From: Mucilaginibacter sp.
GTDB lineage: Bacteria; Bacteroidota; Bacteroidia; Sphingobacteriales; Sphingobacteriaceae
DNA length: 64,000 bases
Reading direction: 5' to 3'
Assembly (NCBI GenBank): GCA_028288025.1
Contig: JAQBOM010000022.1
Span: forward strand, 1-64,000
Positions 33,560 to 41,253 of this stretch are shown here, piece after piece; the stretch's first letter is position 1; each line of letters starts with the position of its first letter. The notes beneath the pieces were generated by a model that was not told the origin of the DNA, made no database searches, and worked only from the letters and a program-made list of their open reading frames with translations. The translations under genes were made by a program, and so were the position numbers.

Positions 33560-34198
33560 TCACAGCACAGAGTTTCGCAGAACGTCCATATATTCTTTCC
33601 GGCTGATCAGCCTGGCGCCCATCGACGCTAAATGATTGGTGTGCACCTGGCAATCTATCAGCTGATATAACCCGCTGTTGCAAAGATGTATGAGCGCTAT
33701 TTTCGACGCGTTACTTGCCAGGCTAAACATGCTTTCGCCGCAAAATACGGCTCCCATTTTTATACCGTACAAGCCCCCGACCAAATTATTTTGCTGCCAA
33801 ACTTCTACAGAATGGGCGAACCCCTCACCATGAAGTTTGATATACGCGGCTTTCATTTCGCCGGTTATCCAGGTACCATCCTGTTCATTTCGTTCAACTG
33901 AGGAGCATGCCGTTATCACTTTCTCAAAACACGTATCAACTGTGACGGCAAACTTACCCGGGCGCAAAAGCTGTCGCATAGACTTGGACACCTTTAGTTC
34001 GGCCGGAAACAGCACAAAACGTTCGTGCGGCGAATACCATAAGATGGGCGTATCATCACCATACCAGGGAAATATCCCGTTTTGATACGCCAGCAGCAAG
34101 CGTTCGGTTGAAAGATCGCCGCCCACGGCCAACAAACCGTCGGGTTCGGCCAGCTCCGGGTCGGGGAACAGCAAACGTTCGTCGAGCCTGAATATCAT
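33560..34198 (-). CDS. aat: Leucyl/phenylalanyl-tRNA--protein transferase
   Basis: A 212-residue enzyme that adds Leu or Phe to N-terminal Arg or Lys of proteins and so marks them for ClpS/ClpAP in the N-end rule pathway. Family motifs: PDPELAEPDGLLAVGGDLS, NGIFPWY, PILWYSPHERFVL, GLAHSVEVW-type (GFAHSVEVWQ), GGLYGIKMGAVFCGESMFS and LIDCQVHTNHLASMGA. Length and start are standard. It is monocistronic and divergent from the DUF1800 gene. Confidence 0.95.
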   Translation of the reverse strand: MIFRLDERLLFPDPELAEPDGLLAVGGDLSTERLLLAYQNGIFPWYGDDTPILWYSPHERFVLFPAELKVSKSMRQLLRPGKFAVTVDTCFEKVITACSSVERNEQDGTWITGEMKAAYIKLHGEGFAHSVEVWQQNNLVGGLYGIKMGAVFCGESMFSLASNASKIALIHLCNSGLYQLIDCQVHTNHLASMGARLISRKEYMDVLRNSVL

Positions 34199-34337
34199 GA
34201 GGTAATATCCATTTTGGCAAACTTTCCCGCCAGTATCCGGTGATTCATTATTGGGTGCAATTATATGTCTAAAATATTATTTACATAATGAAAATAAGAA
34301 TTAAACCTGTAGTAACTTACGCTGTCATAACTGCACC

Positions 34338-35714
34338 ATGAACAACATCAGGCAGGTAAAGCATTTATGGGCCCGGGCCGGCTTTGGAATGCGCTTTGAA
34401 GATTTAAAGGAGCTGGAGCATGCTTCTATAAAGCATGCTGTAAAAAAACTATTCGGCGCCGGGAGCGCCCAGCCTATTGATGCAGTTAAAGTTAAGACTG
34501 ACTATGCCGTGTTGTTAAAGGGCGACGTGATGGCGAAAAAAATGTTCCTGCAGCAGCAGCGGCAGGAAGAGAAGGACCTGAACATTGCCTGGATCAACCA
34601 GATGAGCACAACCGATGCTATATTGCAGGAGAAGATGGCGCTGTTTTGGCATAATCACTTCGCCTGCCGCTCAAATAATTCTTTCTTCGCGCAGCAGCTA
34701 AATAATATTCACCGCGAAAACGCCTTGGGGAATTTCAAAGCCTTATTGTTTAAGGTTGCCGAATCGCCGGCCATGCTGCAATTCTTAAATAATCAGCAAA
34801 ACCAAAAAAATCACCCGAACGAGAACTTCGCCCGCGAAGTGATGGAACTTTTTACCATTGGCAGGGGCAACTATACCGAGGATGATATAAAACAGTCGGC
34901 CCGGGCCTTTACAGGCTATGGCTTTAACAAGGATGGCGAGTTTGTAACCCGCAGGTTTGTGCATGATGACGGAGAAAAAACCTTCCTGGGCAAAACGGGA
35001 AATTTCAACGGCGAGGACATTATGAGCATGCTCCTTGAAAAACGAGAAACAGCCTGGTTTATCTGCAATAAGCTATATAAATACCTGGTAAATGAAGTGC
35101 CCGACCCGGCGCATGTAAATGGTATGACGGATGTTTTTTATCGTTCGGATTACGAGATACGGCCGCTGCTTGAATATGTTTTTACTTCTGCCTGGTTTTA
35201 TGATGAAAAAAATATGGGCAACCTGGTTAAGTCGCCCGTTGAGTTTTTGGTTGGGCTGAACCGGCAATTTTATCTTACCTACCAAAAGCCCGACGTTTTG
35301 CTGCAATTTCAGCGGGCGCTGGGACAGGTGTTGTTTTACCCGCCGAATGTGGCGGGCTGGCCGGGCGGGAAAAATTGGATAGACAGCTCATCATTAATGT
35401 ACCGCCTGAAGATCCCTTCGACCCTGTTAAACGGCGGACTGATTGACTTTACCGGTAAAGCCGATCCGGAAGATGAGGCTTATATTGCCACAGTACGCAA
35501 CATGCAGCCGATGGTAAACACAAGGGTACAGGCACAGCCTGATTGGGATAAGTTTTTACAAAGCGTACCAAAAAATATGACAAAAACTGGCCTCGCTGAA
35601 TTTTTGCTCGAGCCGAAGCCGAATACTGGTTTGTTAAATAGTATTAGTCAGTCAACAGATATCAAGGCCACGGTAATAGAACTGGTTTCGACCCCGGAAT
35701 ATCAACTGTGTTAA
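34338..35714 (+). CDS. DUF1800 family protein
   Basis: A 458-residue protein of the DUF1800 family. Family stretches: HLWARAGFGMRFEDL, EKMALFWHNHFACRSN, HPNENFAREVMELFTIGRGNYTEDDIK, ARAFTGYGF and VLFYPPNVAGWPGGKNWIDSS. No clear signal peptide is visible. The molecular role is not established. DUF1800 genes are nearly always paired with a DUF1501 gene, as here, and the pair is presumed to act together. An inverted repeat fills the 90-bp gap to the partner. Confidence 0.9.
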   Translation: MNNIRQVKHLWARAGFGMRFEDLKELEHASIKHAVKKLFGAGSAQPIDAVKVKTDYAVLLKGDVMAKKMFLQQQRQEEKDLNIAWINQMSTTDAILQEKMALFWHNHFACRSNNSFFAQQLNNIHRENALGNFKALLFKVAESPAMLQFLNNQQNQKNHPNENFAREVMELFTIGRGNYTEDDIKQSARAFTGYGFNKDGEFVTRRFVHDDGEKTFLGKTGNFNGEDIMSMLLEKRETAWFICNKLYKYLVNEVPDPAHVNGMTDVFYRSDYEIRPLLEYVFTSAWFYDEKNMGNLVKSPVEFLVGLNRQFYLTYQKPDVLLQFQRALGQVLFYPPNVAGWPGGKNWIDSSSLMYRLKIPSTLLNGGLIDFTGKADPEDEAYIATVRNMQPMVNTRVQAQPDWDKFLQSVPKNMTKTGLAEFLLEPKPNTGLLNSISQSTDIKATVIELVSTPEYQLC

Positions 35715-35718
35715 TTTT

Positions 35719-35804
35719 TGTTGTAAGTTGTAAGTTATATGTTGTAGGCTAACATCTTCAACCTATCTGATAACCCGCAAATTGCAACACATAACTTGCA
35801 ACAA
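35719..35804. repeat. Word-repeat inverted repeat between DUF1800 and DUF1501 genes
   Basis: The left arm (35719-35748) is built of TTGTAAG and GTTGTAG words. The right arm (35777-35804) ends AACACATAACTTGCAACAA and is largely its reverse complement. It reaches the base before the DUF1501 ATG and offers a spurious TTG start at 35796. Confidence 0.75.
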
Positions 35805-37004
35805 ATGAAAAGAAGAGATTTCTTAAAAAACACAACACTTGCATCGGGCGCGTTTTTAGTGCCTGCATTTTTGAAGCCGCTAGAGGCTTTGGCAAAAAGT
35901 GAGCTGACCGGTTACAAAAACCTGGTGATCATCCAGCTTTCAGGCGGCAATGACGGGTTGAACACGATTATCCCCTACGGGAATGATATCTATTATCAAA
36001 AGCGTAAGACGATTGCTATAAATCAAACGGATATTATTAAGTTGAACGATATGCAGGGTTTAAACCCGAACCTTTCGGCGCTTAAGGATATTTACGATCA
36101 GGGGTATATGAGCATTATTAACGCGGTGGGTTATCCCAATCCCGACCGTTCGCACTTCCGATCGATGGATATATGGCAAACAGCCAGCGACGCGAACCAG
36201 TTTTTAACCACCGGATGGATCGGCCGTTATTTGGATTCAAACTGCCAGACCTGCAAAAATCCGTATACCGCTATTGAGGTTGATGATACCCTTTCGCTTG
36301 CCATGAAGGGCGCGAAAATGAAGGGCATAGCAGTTCAAGATCCGAATAAGCTATACCAAACAACGCGCGAACCGTTTTTTAAGGGCTTAGTGCACGACCA
36401 CAGTGCAGCCAATTTAAACGAGGATAACTTAGGCTACCTTTATAAGACAATGATCGAAACCTATTCGTCGGCAGATTATATCCAGAAAACCGCTAAAACT
36501 TATAACGTGACCGCCGAATATCCCGCAACCGGGTTAGGCAACCAATTGAAAACCGTGTCAAAATTTATCAACTCGGGCCTGCAAACCCGCATATACTATG
36601 TATCGTTGAGTGGATTTGACACCCATGTAGGCCAGCAAAACCAGCAGGGGCGACAGTTAAAGATATATGGCGATGCCGTGGCCGCCTTTATAAAAGACCT
36701 GAAACAAACCGGCAAGCTGGACGATACGCTGGTGATGACCTTTTCGGAATTCGGCCGCCGGGTTGAGCAAAACGCCAGCAACGGAACGGACCACGGAACC
36801 GCGAACAATATTCTTATTTATGGCGGAAAGCTGAAAAAGGCAGGCATTTACAATGACGCGCCTGACCTAACCCAATTAGAAAACGGCGACTTAAAATACC
36901 AAATAGATTTCAGAGATGTATATGCTACGCTGCTGGATAAATGGCTGGATGTAAACAATAACCAAGTGTTAAATAAAAGCTTTATGGGATTGAACTTTGT
37001 GTAA
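35805..37004 (+). CDS. DUF1501 family protein, Tat-exported
   Basis: A 399-residue protein starting MKRRDFLKNTTLASGAF, a twin-arginine (Tat) signal, so it is exported folded, perhaps with a metal. The body is a DUF1501/sulfatase-like alkaline phosphatase fold: LVIIQLSGGNDGLNTIIPYG near the start, FRSMDIWQTAS, FDTHVGQQNQQ and the metal-site-like DDTLVMTFSEFGRRVEQNASNGTDHGT (read in two parts, TFSEFGRR and NGTDHGTAN). Reaction unknown. It is partner to the DUF1800 protein. The ATG at 35805 is preferred to a TTG three codons earlier in the repeat. Confidence 0.92.
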   Translation: MKRRDFLKNTTLASGAFLVPAFLKPLEALAKSELTGYKNLVIIQLSGGNDGLNTIIPYGNDIYYQKRKTIAINQTDIIKLNDMQGLNPNLSALKDIYDQGYMSIINAVGYPNPDRSHFRSMDIWQTASDANQFLTTGWIGRYLDSNCQTCKNPYTAIEVDDTLSLAMKGAKMKGIAVQDPNKLYQTTREPFFKGLVHDHSAANLNEDNLGYLYKTMIETYSSADYIQKTAKTYNVTAEYPATGLGNQLKTVSKFINSGLQTRIYYVSLSGFDTHVGQQNQQGRQLKIYGDAVAAFIKDLKQTGKLDDTLVMTFSEFGRRVEQNASNGTDHGTANNILIYGGKLKKAGIYNDAPDLTQLENGDLKYQIDFRDVYATLLDKWLDVNNNQVLNKSFMGLNFV

Positions 37005-37011
37005 GAAAATC

Positions 37012-37039
37012 GCAGAGACGCAATGCATAGCCTCTCTGC
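37012..37039. repeat. GAGACG-family hairpin between convergent DUF1501 and ffh
   Basis: GCAGAGA (37012-37018) pairs with TCTCTGC (37033-37039), with CGCAATGCATAGCC between them. It is the third member of the family at 19822-19855 and 30354-30381, again next to gene ends. Confidence 0.65.
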
Positions 37040-37068
37040 ATTATCAAATCCAAATCGTAATTCTTAAA

Positions 37069-38394
37069 TCACTTTGGCATTCTGCGCATCATGTTGGCCA
37101 TAGCCGCAGGGTTGCTCATTTGCTTCATCACTTTGCGCATATCTTCAAACTGCTTGATCAGGCGGTTTACTTCTGTTAGGTTTGTGCCCGACCCCTTTGC
37201 AATGCGGTTTCGACGGCTTTGGTTGATGCTATCCGGATTGCCCTTTTCGTACGGTGTCATAGATTGAATGATCGCTTCGATCGCTTTAAATGCGTTATCA
37301 TCTACCTCAATATCCTTCATCATTTTGCCAACGCCGGGTATCATGCCCATCAGATCCTTCATGTTCCCCATTTTTTTGATCTGCTGTATCTGGCTGAAAA
37401 AGTCGTTAAAGTCGAATTTATTTTTCCGGATCTTCCGCTGCAATTCGGCGGCTTCCTTTTCATCAAACTGCTGCTGGGCACGCTCAACCAACGAAATCAC
37501 ATCACCCATGCCCAAAATGCGTGAGGCCATCCGGTCGGGGTGGAAAACATCCAGCGCTTCCATTTTTTCGCCGGTGCCGATAAACTTGATCGGTTTGTTC
37601 ACCACGGATTTAATCGATAACGCCGCCCCGCCGCGGGTATCACCATCCAGCTTGGTGAGCACTACGCCAGTGAAATCGAGCCGGTCGTTAAATATCTTTG
37701 CTGTGTTAACGGCATCCTGCCCTGTCATGGCATCCACCACGAATAATATCTCGTGCGGCTTTACGGCATCCTTCACCTGCTCGATCTCGCGCATCATCGC
37801 TTCATCGATAGATAACCGGCCCGCGGTATCGATGATGACAACGTTATTGCCGTTTTGTTTTGCCAGCGCTATCCCTTCCCTGGCAATTGCAACCGGGTCC
37901 TTTGATTCGAGATTTGCGTATACCGGAACATCGATCTGGCTGCCCAAAACCTGCAACTGCTCGATAGCCGCGGGGCGATAGATATCATCGGCAACCAAAA
38001 GCGGCTTTTTGTTCTTTTGCGTTTTTAAATAGTTAGCCAGCTTGCCTGTGAAGGTGGTTTTACCGGCACCATTCAAACCTGCTATCAGAATGATAGTTGG
38101 CGTGGCCGCGAGGTTGAGTTCGGCTGTGCTGCCGCCCATCAGCTCCGTCAGCTCATCATTCATGATCTTGGTGAGCAGCTGGCCCGGCGAAATGGCCGTT
38201 AATACATTCTCGCCTATCGCTTTTTGACGTACGTCGTCGGTAAAGGCTTTGGCGGTTTTATAGTTTACGTCGGCATCCAGAAGGGCTTTGCGAATTTCCT
38301 TCATGGTTTCGGCCACGTTTATTTCAGTAATGGTTCCCTGTCCCTTAAGTACTTTAAAGGCCCTCTCGAGTTTATCCGATAGATTTTCAAACAT
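37069..38394 (-). CDS. ffh: Signal recognition particle protein Ffh
   Basis: GTPase subunit of the signal recognition particle that targets membrane proteins to SecYEG. It has 441 residues: N domain (1-95), G domain with G1 GLNGAGKTT (106-114), DDIYRPAAIEQL, VIIDTAGR, TKLDGDTRGGAALS and GTGEKMEALDVF, then the Met-rich M domain (about 305-441, with SMTPYEKGNPDSINQSRRNR and MRKVMKQMSNPAAMANMM) that binds 4.5S RNA and signal peptides. The promoter box TAACTTTG is at 38427-38420. An iteron-like array lies 150 bp upstream of the start. Confidence 0.97.
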   Translation of the reverse strand: MFENLSDKLERAFKVLKGQGTITEINVAETMKEIRKALLDADVNYKTAKAFTDDVRQKAIGENVLTAISPGQLLTKIMNDELTELMGGSTAELNLAATPTIILIAGLNGAGKTTFTGKLANYLKTQKNKKPLLVADDIYRPAAIEQLQVLGSQIDVPVYANLESKDPVAIAREGIALAKQNGNNVVIIDTAGRLSIDEAMMREIEQVKDAVKPHEILFVVDAMTGQDAVNTAKIFNDRLDFTGVVLTKLDGDTRGGAALSIKSVVNKPIKFIGTGEKMEALDVFHPDRMASRILGMGDVISLVERAQQQFDEKEAAELQRKIRKNKFDFNDFFSQIQQIKKMGNMKDLMGMIPGVGKMMKDIEVDDNAFKAIEAIIQSMTPYEKGNPDSINQSRRNRIAKGSGTNLTEVNRLIKQFEDMRKVMKQMSNPAAMANMMRRMPK

Positions 38395-38419
38395 TATTTG
38401 TTCCCCAATTTTGAGGATA

Positions 38420-38427
38420 CAAAGTTA
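38420..38427 (-). promoter_or_regulatory. -7 promoter box for ffh
   Basis: TAACTTTG on the minus strand is a perfect TAnnTTTG box, 25 nt before the ffh ATG. The leader would be about 18-20 nt. Confidence 0.5.
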
Positions 38428-38542
38428 CAATTTTGAGGCGATTTGGGAAGTGTGGTTTTTGAGGATGTGTATAGCTCAGGATTGTCTTCGGAAGGGCCTG
38501 CGGGGGTGTGTGCATACTGACACAAGCTCTTGTCAGTGTTCA

Positions 38543-38636
38543 AGGTGCATCATACTGTATCAGGTATATCATACTGTATCACGTGTATCACACTGTATCA
38601 GGTGTATCATACTGTATCACGTGTATCAACTGTATC
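38543..38636. repeat. Tandem 19-bp repeat with TGTATCA iterons upstream of ffh
   Basis: Five units: 38543-38561, 38562-38580, 38581-38599, 38600-38618 and 38619-38636 (the last is 1 nt shorter). Consensus is A(G/C)GTGTATCATACTGTATC, and unit starts alternate between AGG and ACG. Inside, the heptamer TGTATCA recurs alternately every 9 and 10 bp, close to one helical turn. An inverted copy (TGATACA) follows at 38649-38655. There is no coding potential and no spacers, so it is not CRISPR. Confidence 0.9.
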
Positions 38637-38685
38637 ACTCTCAAAAAATGATACACCACTTCGGCAAGAGATGATCCTTAATATA

Positions 38686-41106
38686 TTACAAATGATAAAC
38701 AAACCTGAAACCCTGCACCACTTTAGTGAAACGTCCATAAGCAAGGCCATAATCCAATCGTATCACGGTGCGTTTGAGGCCGAAATACACTTCTTTGTAA
38801 TCAGGCAGCATGCCTTGGGTAAGGTACGAGCCGCCTACAATTTCCTGGATCTTTAGCTTACTGAACAGCGGTACCTTGCTTAAAAAAAGCCCGGCAAAGT
38901 TGTGCTCCACATGCGCTTCGAAATAGGGTTTAAAAGTGCTGTATGTATAGAAATTCAGAAAGTGGAAACTGCCCTGTGCTGAATCGAAGAAAAAGCCCTG
39001 CCCTCCGCGAAACTGGTTATAGTCAGGATAATATAGCCGGGTGGTGTTCGGAAAAAACCCCGCCGAAATGAAATACCCGGTGTTGCCGGCGATACCCGTG
39101 TTGAGGTGGTCCTGGAAAACATCAACCGACACGGTGTTGTATTTTACGTTCGATCCAAGCCATGGCAGGCCTTCGCGGTAGTTGACCCGTAACCGCGGGT
39201 ACTTGCTTGGCAAAATAAATTTGCCCTGCGGTGTTACCATATATTCCTGATCGAAGGTAAAGGTTGCAGACCCGCGTATGGTGAATGCCCGGTACCGCGG
39301 GAACAGCGGCACCTTTGCGTTGGGATCGAGCGGGTTGTTGGAGGTTAGCAACACGCTGTCGCGGTTAAAGGTATGCGTAGTCGTATTAAACAACGACCGC
39401 CGGTTGGCATATTCTATTGTTCCGTTTAAAAAAATGCCGTTTGCTACTTCGCCGTCGGTTCCAGCCATTACAAACTGCGACTGGTACAGTTTGAGATAGT
39501 TCCCACCAAGCAGCAATGTATTAATGGAGTTTAAAAACAAACTTGTGCTTCCCTTATTGTTCAGGTCCAAAAAATCTGATCCTACCCGTGCATAAACCGA
39601 GGCCTGCTTAAACGGGTTATAGATGAAATTGGCAAAAATGTTTGCATTGAAAACCTTGTCGGTGAAACCATACCGGGCATCGGGTATCACGGTAAGGCTT
39701 CGAAGGCTATCATACACCTTATTGTACTTAACATGCAAATCATAACCCCAGCCGTCCACCGTGTTATAAAAGACCACATTATACGGCGACTGGAATGTCC
39801 ACGACGTGTTTTTATTGTAATTGTGAAGTGTATAACCCCTTAACAAAAACGGGAAAAACCGAAAGTTGCTCTTTCGTTCAAGCGAATCCTTTACAGCTGC
39901 GTTTCTTTTATGCGCCGCCTCCAGCTCGGTCAGCTGGAAGAACTGCCTTTCCTCCGGGGTAGTCAATACCGGGCGATTTTGGTCCCAGTATTGTTTAGTA
40001 TGCTGATAATTCGGTTTTGTGCTGTGATATACCTCGTGATACGGACGCGAAAGGGTTGTGGTATCAGGCGCAGCATTTTCATAAACCCGGAGAAATGAAC
40101 CGGAATATCTAAACCCCCAAAATTTACCTTTATAGTTTAAATCTGACGCTTGCGGTATCCATCGGCCGTCCGGCATCGGCACGTATTGCTGCCGGATACG
40201 GATGGAATCGACGAGCTCCATGTTGGCAGCGGGTGATAAATGCAAGTCGGTGCCATATAGAAGCCAGTCTTTATCAATAATATAGATCATGCCATAAAAC
40301 AAATGCTCATCGTGCATTTTTGGCAGAATACGTATGGCATAAATGCGTTTATCCTGATCGGTAAACTGCCCGGCTAACTGGTACCGGTAATAAATATGAG
40401 CATCGCCCGCCAGTGGCGAAATAAAGCTATGCTCATTAAACCCATTCAGCTGCTGGGTATTTTGGCTTAGATCGATATGCTGCTCGGGCGGGCCGTTAAA
40501 GTTAAACACATCCTTGCTGTATACGAAGTTTTGGCCTGCAACCACTTCTTCGATATTAAAATCCCTTGAGCGGGTGCGAAAGTTGGCAATGTATTCCGTA
40601 AAGTTAAGTATTCCAGTTCGCTCAGGGTTAAAATGCAATTCATGCGCAGCATCCCGTTTGAGAAAATTGGATGATGTACGCTCAAGCCGCTGCAATACCT
40701 TGTTGTAAAGGATGCCTGCATAATGCGGGAGCTTTTCGTGTGAATTGACCCTCGCTATTACATTACGAACGAGGGAATCGGCAATGTTAGGAATGATATC
40801 GGGGCCGGATACCCGCAATAACTTTGCGTCGATCATCGACTTGTTATTGCCTAGCGTAGCTGTTTGTGTAAGCGCTATATAACCTGGCGACCGAAAGCTG
40901 ATCTGGTATACCCCCGGCTTTACCGTCAATTTGTAAAACCCCTGTGCGTTTGTTAATGTGCCGGTATTAAGTTCGCCTATCCAAACAGAAGCAAAACCAA
41001 CAGGTTTACCCTGGTCGTCGGCAACCCGGCCGTAAACGTCGGCCATTTGGGCAGATGCATTTAGATTCAAAAAAAACAAGAATGCTAAGAACGGAAAAAA
41101 CCTCAT
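38686..41106 (-). CDS. DUF5686 family outer-membrane protein with carboxypeptidase-regulatory-like domain
   Basis: An 806-residue exported protein: signal peptide (1-19, ending NASAQ), an N-terminal Ig-like CarboxypepD-regulatory domain (about 22-95, VYGRVADDQGKPVGFASVWI), then a long DUF5686 region with many predicted beta strands, ending in an aromatic strand (VVQGFRFVYHL). It is probably a large outer-membrane barrel with periplasmic start. Function is not established. No TonB plug is present, so it is not a classical receptor. Monocistronic. Confidence 0.85.
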   Translation of the reverse strand: MRFFPFLAFLFFLNLNASAQMADVYGRVADDQGKPVGFASVWIGELNTGTLTNAQGFYKLTVKPGVYQISFRSPGYIALTQTATLGNNKSMIDAKLLRVSGPDIIPNIADSLVRNVIARVNSHEKLPHYAGILYNKVLQRLERTSSNFLKRDAAHELHFNPERTGILNFTEYIANFRTRSRDFNIEEVVAGQNFVYSKDVFNFNGPPEQHIDLSQNTQQLNGFNEHSFISPLAGDAHIYYRYQLAGQFTDQDKRIYAIRILPKMHDEHLFYGMIYIIDKDWLLYGTDLHLSPAANMELVDSIRIRQQYVPMPDGRWIPQASDLNYKGKFWGFRYSGSFLRVYENAAPDTTTLSRPYHEVYHSTKPNYQHTKQYWDQNRPVLTTPEERQFFQLTELEAAHKRNAAVKDSLERKSNFRFFPFLLRGYTLHNYNKNTSWTFQSPYNVVFYNTVDGWGYDLHVKYNKVYDSLRSLTVIPDARYGFTDKVFNANIFANFIYNPFKQASVYARVGSDFLDLNNKGSTSLFLNSINTLLLGGNYLKLYQSQFVMAGTDGEVANGIFLNGTIEYANRRSLFNTTTHTFNRDSVLLTSNNPLDPNAKVPLFPRYRAFTIRGSATFTFDQEYMVTPQGKFILPSKYPRLRVNYREGLPWLGSNVKYNTVSVDVFQDHLNTGIAGNTGYFISAGFFPNTTRLYYPDYNQFRGGQGFFFDSAQGSFHFLNFYTYSTFKPYFEAHVEHNFAGLFLSKVPLFSKLKIQEIVGGSYLTQGMLPDYKEVYFGLKRTVIRLDYGLAYGRFTKVVQGFRFVYHL

Positions 41107-41253
41107 TTTGGTTATAGTACTATTTATAAGGCTTATGGCAACTGAATGGTCACGCTAAACTAGTTAACTGGGTAAAAGACAAACAAGGGGCTTGAATGTT
41201 TGCGTATTCGTTTTTGCGGCAACCGCCCTTTCGGGATGCTGCGAAGTTCGGTG

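Noticed and set aside
37268..37981. A 237-codon plus-strand frame
   Set aside because: It is antisense to ffh, whose GTPase and M-domain motifs are complete.
38543..38636. CRISPR array
   Set aside because: Units are 19 bp and directly adjacent without unique spacers, and no cas genes are nearby.
38288..38674. A plus-strand frame covering the TGTATCA array
   Set aside because: Its repeated Cys/Ile/Tyr-rich residues come from translating the tandem repeat; not a credible protein.
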